Assembly (NCBI GenBank): GCA_026873275.1
Contig: JANTUC010000001.1
Location: 3,038,001-3,102,000 of the forward strand
DNA: 64,000 bases
From: Pseudopithomyces maydicus
Taxonomy: Eukaryota > Ascomycota > Dothideomycetes > Pleosporales > Didymosphaeriaceae
Direction: 5' to 3'
Under the pieces are notes generated by a model that had not been told where the DNA came from, did not search any database, and saw only the letters and a list, made by a program, of their open reading frames with translations. Positions 57,646-64,000 of this stretch are shown here, piece by piece. The position numbers were made by a program, and so were the translations under genes. How positions within the stretch are numbered: the first letter of the stretch is position 1; every line of letters starts with the position of its first letter.

Positions 57646-60447
57646 CTACAACTTGCTTCCCCCACCCAGCAACTCTGCGCCCGCTCCAGAAATGCACAGC
57701 TTACCCGTCTCCTTCACCTTAACTTGGAACACCACCGTGTTACCCACCTTCCACATCTCGGTAACCAAGGTCTGTCCCGGGAGCACCGTGCCCGCAAACC
57801 TAACCTTCACATTCTTGTACTGCCCGAAAGTAGCAAGCACGTGTTTGGCCGCGATGCCGAAGAAGCACAAGCCGTGCAGGATCGGCACCTTGAAGCCGCC
57901 CACCTTGCTGAACTCGGGGTCGATGTGCAAGGGGTTGCGGTCGCCCGATAGCCTGTACAGCGCAGCCTGCTCCTCGGTCGTCTTCTCCTCGACGACGGCA
58001 TCGGGGGCGCGCTGCGGCGGCTTGTGCACGGCTGTCGCGGCGCCGCGGTTGCCGCCCTTGGGGTTCCCGCCGAAGGAGCCCGACCCGCGGATGAAGACGG
58101 TGGACTCGTTGTAGAAGACTTCCTCGCCGGTGGCGGCGTCGACGGTGGTGGTGCCCTGGACGATGACGCCGGCGGCGCCCTTGTCCATGACCTCGATGAG
58201 CTTGGGGTAGGTGATGAGCTTGGCGGAGGTGGGGATGGGGTATTTGCGGATTTCGAGGAATTGCTCGCCGTGAAGGAGCATCATAGGGGAGAAGTTGGGG
58301 ACGATATCGTCGAAGGAGTAAGGAGGGACGGCGTTGAAGGGGGGATAACGCCGAAGGTGGGGTAGACTTGGAAGTTGTCGTTGGATTCGAAGACGAAGGG
58401 GAGATCAGTTCGTTTGGCACCGATACCGAGGTCTGAAGGGTTAGCATGAGGAAAAAGGGTGTGTGGTGAAAGGACTTACTGTAGAGAATGACGTCCTTCT
58501 CGTCGTATTGGAACTCGCTGCCTTCAGCCTTCGCTGCCTTTGCTTCTTCAATGGCCTTCAGGTAATCAACCTTTGAAGAGTCGGACTTCTTGCCCTTGCT
58601 TGTGTTCTCCATGTTTGCCATGATGCTCTTGAGTCCGCTGGCATTGTCGAATGGGTGGTCTGCGCGACCGTCGTCAAAGTTGTTGATCCTGTCCCACTTC
58701 TCGAGAACAGCTTCAGGGGTAAGCTTAACATCAACGGGGAATCCGTTGCCGCCAGTGCGCTGCCACCTCGTTGCGGCAACCCATCCCTGACCAGTTTCGT
58801 AGAGCCCGCCGGTTGGCTCAGGAGCCTTGTCCGAGCAGAGGAGCACCACAAGGGGAGCGACGTAATCGGGCTTGAGTGCCTGGACCATTTCTTCAGGCAT
58901 GATGGTACGGGTCATTCCCGTACCGGCGTTCGGCGCGATTGTGTTTACGAAGATATTGTTCTTCTTTCCTTCAAGAGCAAGGGACTTGGAGAAACCAAAG
59001 ATACCGCACTTGGCTGAGGCATAGTTGGCTTGACCAAAGTTGCCGTAGATACCGCTAGTGGATGTGGTGTTCAAAATGCGGCCGTACTTCTGCTTCAAGA
59101 AGTAGGGCCAAGCGGCCTTGCTGCAGGCATAGGTGCCGAAGAGATGCACCTGGTGGATGACATCCCATTGCTCGTCAGTCATGTTGGCAAATGCCTTGTC
59201 GCGGAGGATACCGGCATTGTTGACGAGAACATCAATGCGGCCGTAGGTGTCGATTGCGGTCTTGATGACTGCCTCTCCATCGACGACATTGGCCTTGTTG
59301 CCGACAGCTTGTCCACCGAGCTTCTGGATCTCCTGCACAACGGCATCTGGGTTAACGAGATCGTTGACAACCACCTTTGCGCCGAGCTTGGCGAAGAGCA
59401 GGGCGTATGCGCGACCGAGGCCGCCACCGGCACCAGTGACCAGGACGACCTTGTCCTTGAAGCTGGGCTGCTCAACCTTGGGGCTGGGCTTCAGCTGTGT
59501 AGCAGCCTCGAGCAGGCTCATGGGCTCCGCAGGGCCCTCTGGGTGCTCTGGGTTGGTGAAGTCGACAACCTCCTTCCATCTTGCCGCGACGGCACCAGGT
59601 GTGTAGGTTTCATCGGGCTTGAACAGAGCGCCCCTCGACCGCTCCCACCGCAACTTCGCAATGTGACCTCCGCCCGCCTCGTAGATGGAGCCTGTCTCGG
59701 TCGACGACTTGTGTGTGAGGACGGCGACAAGCGGCACAATCCACTCGGGCTTGAGCTTCTCGAGGACATCGGGCGGCATGACGGTCTCGGTCATGCGGCT
59801 CGCAGCGATGGGCGCAATCACATTGCACAGGATGTTGTACTTGAAACCCTCCTTGGCGAGGGTCTCGGTGAAGCCGACGAGTGCGAGCTTCGCGGCCGAG
59901 TAGTTGGTCTGGCCGAAGGAGCCAAACAGGCCGGCAGCAGAGGCGGTGCTGATCAGCCTTCCGTACTTTTGTTTCCTGAAGTACGGCCATGCGGCGCGTG
60001 CGCACTTGTATGCTCCCTGGACGTGGACCTTGTAGATAAGGTCCCAGTCGGCCTGCTTCATGTTCTTGAACGAGACATCGCGCAAGATACCGGCGTTGTT
60101 TATGAGAACATCGACGCGCCCGAAGTTGTCGACGGCCGTCTTGATGATGGCTTCACCGTTCTCGACCGAGTCGTAGTTGGCAACGGCCTTGCCGCCGGCG
60201 GAGCGGATGTCGTTCACGACCTTGTCGGCGGCCTGTTGCTGTCAGTTACGATTGATAGGGACTCGAGAAAGACGGAAGAACGTACCGCTGAGCCGGCACC
60301 CTCGCCCTTGAAGCTCCCGCCCAGGTCGTTGACGACAACATTGGCGCCACGGCTCCCGAAGAAGATGGCATACTCGCGCCCCAAGCCACCACCGGCACCC
60401 GTCACCACCACCGTCTGGCCGTCATACCTCAGCTCGGAAGGTGCCAT
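57646..60447 (-). CDS. FOX2: Peroxisomal multifunctional beta-oxidation enzyme (hydratase-dehydrogenase)
   Basis: Second and third steps of peroxisomal fatty-acid beta-oxidation: enoyl-CoA hydration and 3-hydroxyacyl-CoA dehydrogenation, D-specific (MFE-2). 900 aa in three exons: 60447-60286, 60232-58480 and 58432-57646. Introns are 53 and 47 nt. Two tandem SDR domains are visible (VTGAGGGLGREYA ... NNAGILRD ... YSAAK, and VTGAGGGLGRAYA ... NNAGILRD ... YASAK). The MaoC-like hydratase follows, with the signature around LSGDRNPLHIDPEFSKVGGF and PILHGLCFFG. It ends SKL, a canonical PTS1. One extra base is needed in the C6 run (plus-strand G6, 58339-58344); the printed frame would lose the hydratase. 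Such loss is unlikely in a core enzyme. Confidence 0.95.
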
Positions 60448-63400
60448 GATGTGTGAAATACTCTGTTTGAGCCCAGGCACCATGCAAAAATGCCCTTGGT
60501 CAGGAGACAGTCGTGCACCGCTACAAAGCAATGTCCGTCCGGTGCTTAATCTACCACTCCGCAAACGGTGTCAAACACGCCGAGGAGGATCTCTTGCGCG
60601 TCCACCCAGATGGTCTCTGGAAATGTGCAAGATGCTGCGAGGAAAAGGGAAGAGAGGGGAGGAGAGGAGAAGGTTCAAATGGCAAATGGCACAGTGGAAG
60701 CGCACGCTGTGGTTTTGTGTCCTGTGAAGCTCCGCCCGTCGAGGCCATGGCTCCGACCGACTTGCCGAGGTCCATGGCGTAATGGCCGAATCTGGGGCTC
60801 ATCTGTGGGGTGCCACGTGACGCGCCATCTTCACATGCGAGGTCCCCGGCAAACCAGCGCGGAGCCCCAACATCACCTGCCTGGTCCTGCCAGAGCCCGT
60901 CCCAGGCCCTGACGACGGCGCCACGCGATAGGTGCGTCAGCAGAACCACCCTTCGGACTGCATCGTGCTTGTGAAAATGGCCGTCTGGACATCCGTTACC
61001 CAGAAAGTGGGGCACACAGGTACCGTGGCACTCGGGTATGGACATACATATGAACATGAGATGGCGAGAGAGGGGTTGCTCTTCGCTGTTGCTGGGCCAT
61101 AGGATGAGCTGACCATTTACGTGCAAAGGTGCACCCAAGCTATATCACAAGGTGCTAAGGTCACTCGTCTTGACACTGTGCCGGCTTACCCATCCGTCGG
61201 CCTGCATTGCTATTCGGGCTATCCCTAAACACCACTGGTTTGTGATTGGTCGAGGTCGCACTTCATAAAAGCCTGCGTGCTGAAGCTTTGGACCGATAGG
61301 AACGAAACCTGCGTGGGGGGTTCGCGAACACCGTTACATAAGCCCGAGGGTCCCCAAAATCCCAATGCGCACACAACGAGACGAGACGTCTGGCGCACTG
61401 AACAGTAGAGCTTTGGGTTCCCTTGATGGCCGCTATACCGGTTGCTACATATACGGCCTTCTTGGCTTTACAGATTAACGAATTTACACCGACTTCGTCT
61501 CTTCCTACAGCGAGTGTTACAATCGCTATGCCATGTGAAAAGTTTCTCCGGTTCTTGGCAGCCTATATGGCCTCGCGCTGTGCCATTTTTCAAACCAGAC
61601 ATGGGGCAAGAATCGGGAGCCACAGCATCATCTTTGAGACAGCGATCACGCCTATATAAAGACAAGCGTGTTGGTGCACCAACTTTCCGCGCTACATCGC
61701 TCACGGATGGCTGGAAATGTCATAGCGTCACCAGTGGGTGCTACTCCGTCTCGGTTTAAATCGTCGCCGCAACAGGAACATGTCGATATTGCATTTGTAA
61801 ACAGCGAGTATTGTCGTGCAGGTGTACAGCCGGAGAAAACCTGATTGGGTCTCGAGCTGCCGTCTTACGAATAGCTGCTTTCGTCTCGGGGGTGTTCACT
61901 ACGATTCCGCCATGCTTCGTACGACCTTGAGATGCAAAACTTCTATAGTCCCAAGCAACTGGCGTCTATACAAATGTCGTACAGCGTCTTCGCCAAGTCG
62001 TGAACCAAACGTCTTGCAACCGCCGCGCAAAGGCGACACACTGAGGTATCCCCTGGCTGCAATGGGTGGAACTCCCATGCATTGTCTTGAGCTGCGAAGC
62101 CGCAGACCGACATGTCCTCCGCTTTACCCTCGTTGCTCAATGACCTGACCAGTGAGCATTGGTGGTTCGAATGGCATTCTGCGCAGATCATTCAAAGTTT
62201 GATTGTTACCTCAACCAATAGCCCCGCTCTCGAATCCCGCCTTGCATATGAAGACTATCCTCTTCTGACGGGTAAATACGAAAACTCGTACACGAGGGTT
62301 CAGTCTTGTATGGAGTAACGACTCATACGTGGCGCAGCCTAGGGTTTAACTCACTGACGATGTCGGATATTTAGCAGGGGACGGCCTGCAAGCGTGGGAT
62401 AGCTCTGCATCATACGATTCCATAGGCCCAACAGATAGTACAGCTCACTTGTATTAGAACAGTGACCGTCCGCTCTTGTCTTGGTATTCGAGCGTTTTGA
62501 ACCGTACGTGCAGACGTCTCAGCGACCGCTATTGTTCGCCGTATGCAGGGATCATGTTTCCGTAATGGAGTGGATAAAAAGCAGAGTCGAGGCGGATTAT
62601 GTAGGATTCAAGTCTTCATCTACTATGCACACTATTCGTTCGGTGTGAATGCACAGCCATCCCCAGTTCTTACCACATTCAAACAACGTTTCCGTCATCG
62701 TCGTGCAAAAGCTGAGGCCATGATGTGCTTCGGTCGTGGGCTTATTTTTTTGGTGACGCATATTCTTAGGCGTGATGATCAGTCAGGAGCCATGTAGCTT
62801 GATCTTCCAAATGAAGCCGGTTGCAAAAGACCTTCTTGCAACAACGCTCCCAAAGCTGTACAACCACCAACAATTTCGGGTGAGATGATTGGGGATAGAC
62901 TTGGTGGATAGCAGAAGAAGACTGGGTAACCGTGCTGAGCAGGGAGAACCTAGAATTTGGCTTGCATTTGCAGCATGCTTGTAACGCGAGACCGGAAATA
63001 GGCTGCAAATCTGTCAAGAGACCACCCTTGCAACAATAGTCTCTCCTGTATTCCATGGAGTTGTGCACTGCCGCTGAAACAAGTGGTAGAGTCACTGGTG
63101 TGCCGTGCATGGCGTCCCAGTATACAATAGCGCCGTCGGCTGTTCCGAAATCCGTGCGGCTCCATCAACCCGTCAATATCATACCCAGGAGAGGTGGAAG
63201 ATCGAAACTTGGTGTTTAGGAAATGTGTGTCTGCCACACGTGGGAACCACTATAACACCTGCTGTGCAATACTGTTCCGCAACTGTGGTACTCTGCTTCT
63301 AATATCTTCTGGAGCGGTTGCGGCCGCTGCGACTACCCGCTTTACCAAGGCCATGTCAGCGGGTTAGCGACTTGAGTGCTGTATGGAGCGTTGCTGCTCA

Positions 63401-64000
63401 CGGCGCCTGTCAAATTGTCAGTGCACCACCGGTTAGGTGGCTAGCGTTTCGCGACAAGCCATTTCGCCGTCTTAATTCCCACAGGCATTGACATGCATCT
63501 GGCGCACTCCCAGAGGTGGTTTGTAGCCTATTGGTATGCCGGGAGCTTTCCAATAGACGAGGTGGGCGCGTCGTAGCACAACGTATGGGCTGGCAACATC
63601 GCCATGACGCTGTTCTCGGAGGCATTGCGGAGTCACACGTCGCCGTTACTAGCATTAAACTAACACGTTTACGATTTTCCGATGGCCACCAGTGTCGTCC
63701 ATTGGCCGGCAGAGTACGTGTTGTCCTCGGATTCGGGGGAGTGGTGCTCCTGACGCCGCGAATACTCTGTGCCTAGGTGGAGTTGCGGGGTCCACCTTTG
63801 TTTCTCTTGTTGCCAGGTCTTCTCTCGCCTATCTGTTTGGAAGCTGGTTATCGCGGCACTGGCCAGCTCATACCGCACATCTCGTTGTCATTAGAGGATA
63901 CCGGCATCATCTGCTCGATAGTTCAATATCCCAGTGCTCCCCGGCAGGCAATGTCATGTGGCTCCGATCAATGTTCGGCTTGGGATAGCTGTATACAGTG
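60448..64000. other. Long terminal spacer, no gene supported
   Basis: 3.5 kb with only short frames (up to about 195 codons antisense in the GC-rich FOX2 upstream part). None shows a domain, signal peptide or paired splice sites that I trust. The first part includes the FOX2 promoter. Genes may begin beyond the window edge. Confidence 0.4.

Noticed and set aside
59030..60727. 565-codon plus-strand open frame across FOX2
   Set aside because: It is the antisense shadow of the GC-biased FOX2 coding sequence; it has no domain, and the minus strand carries unmistakable SDR motifs.
1..64000. CRISPR array, prokaryotic operon signals, intact transposon or viral insertion
   Set aside because: No regularly spaced repeats, transposase, reverse transcriptase or long terminal repeats were seen; the gene structures are fungal.

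Overview
This is nuclear DNA of a filamentous ascomycete (Pezizomycotina). A Pleosporales-like dothideomycete is my best guess, but no sequence search could be run. The evidence is short GT-AG introns (mostly 47-110 nt) with CTAAC/CTGAC-like branch points, two Zn2Cys6 regulators, an AA9 monooxygenase, a BYS1-domain protein, an RTA1-like protein, fungal NLR (STAND) proteins, and a tRNA-Asp gene with a 20-nt intron. Gene density is uneven. Housekeeping genes (TRZ1, PAN3, RPS5, FOX2) lie among accessory genes and long spacers.

Layout. 0-6 kb: a small secreted Cys-rich protein, a spliced 64-aa membrane protein, a short-chain dehydrogenase and a Zn2Cys6 regulator. 6-12 kb: tRNA-Asp, a proline-rich tail-anchored protein, a secreted DUF1264/OBAP-like protein and a BYS1-domain protein. 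13-19 kb: tRNase Z and a bZIP factor. 19-26 kb: mostly spacer, with one AA9 enzyme. 26-28.6 kb: PAN3 in five exons. 29.6-30.2 kb: decaying tandem repeats. 30-40 kb: a protein with a duplicated Cys/His module, a large C2H2 protein, an RTA1-like membrane protein and a second Zn2Cys6 regulator. 40-46 kb: a coiled-coil protein, RPS5 and a membrane-tethered coiled-coil protein. 46.4-57.3 kb: two large NLR genes head to head across 918 bp. 57.6-60.4 kb: peroxisomal FOX2. The last 3.5 kb shows no gene.

Two points stand out. First, the divergent NLR pair combines an NWD/NACHT-ankyrin-SPRY protein with a Goodbye-like-NACHT-repeat protein that ends in a Cys cluster. This layout resembles a sensor/helper pair or an allorecognition locus. 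Second, five places in four genes need exactly one extra base in a mononucleotide run to keep a conserved frame. One is in FOX2 and one in the coiled-coil gene, both unlikely pseudogenes. The likeliest cause is homopolymer under-calling in the assembly, so the NLR genes should not be called pseudogenes from this sequence alone.

Exon structures were read by eye from splice signals and frame continuity. Every multi-exon model below sums to whole codons, counting one added base at each flagged run.
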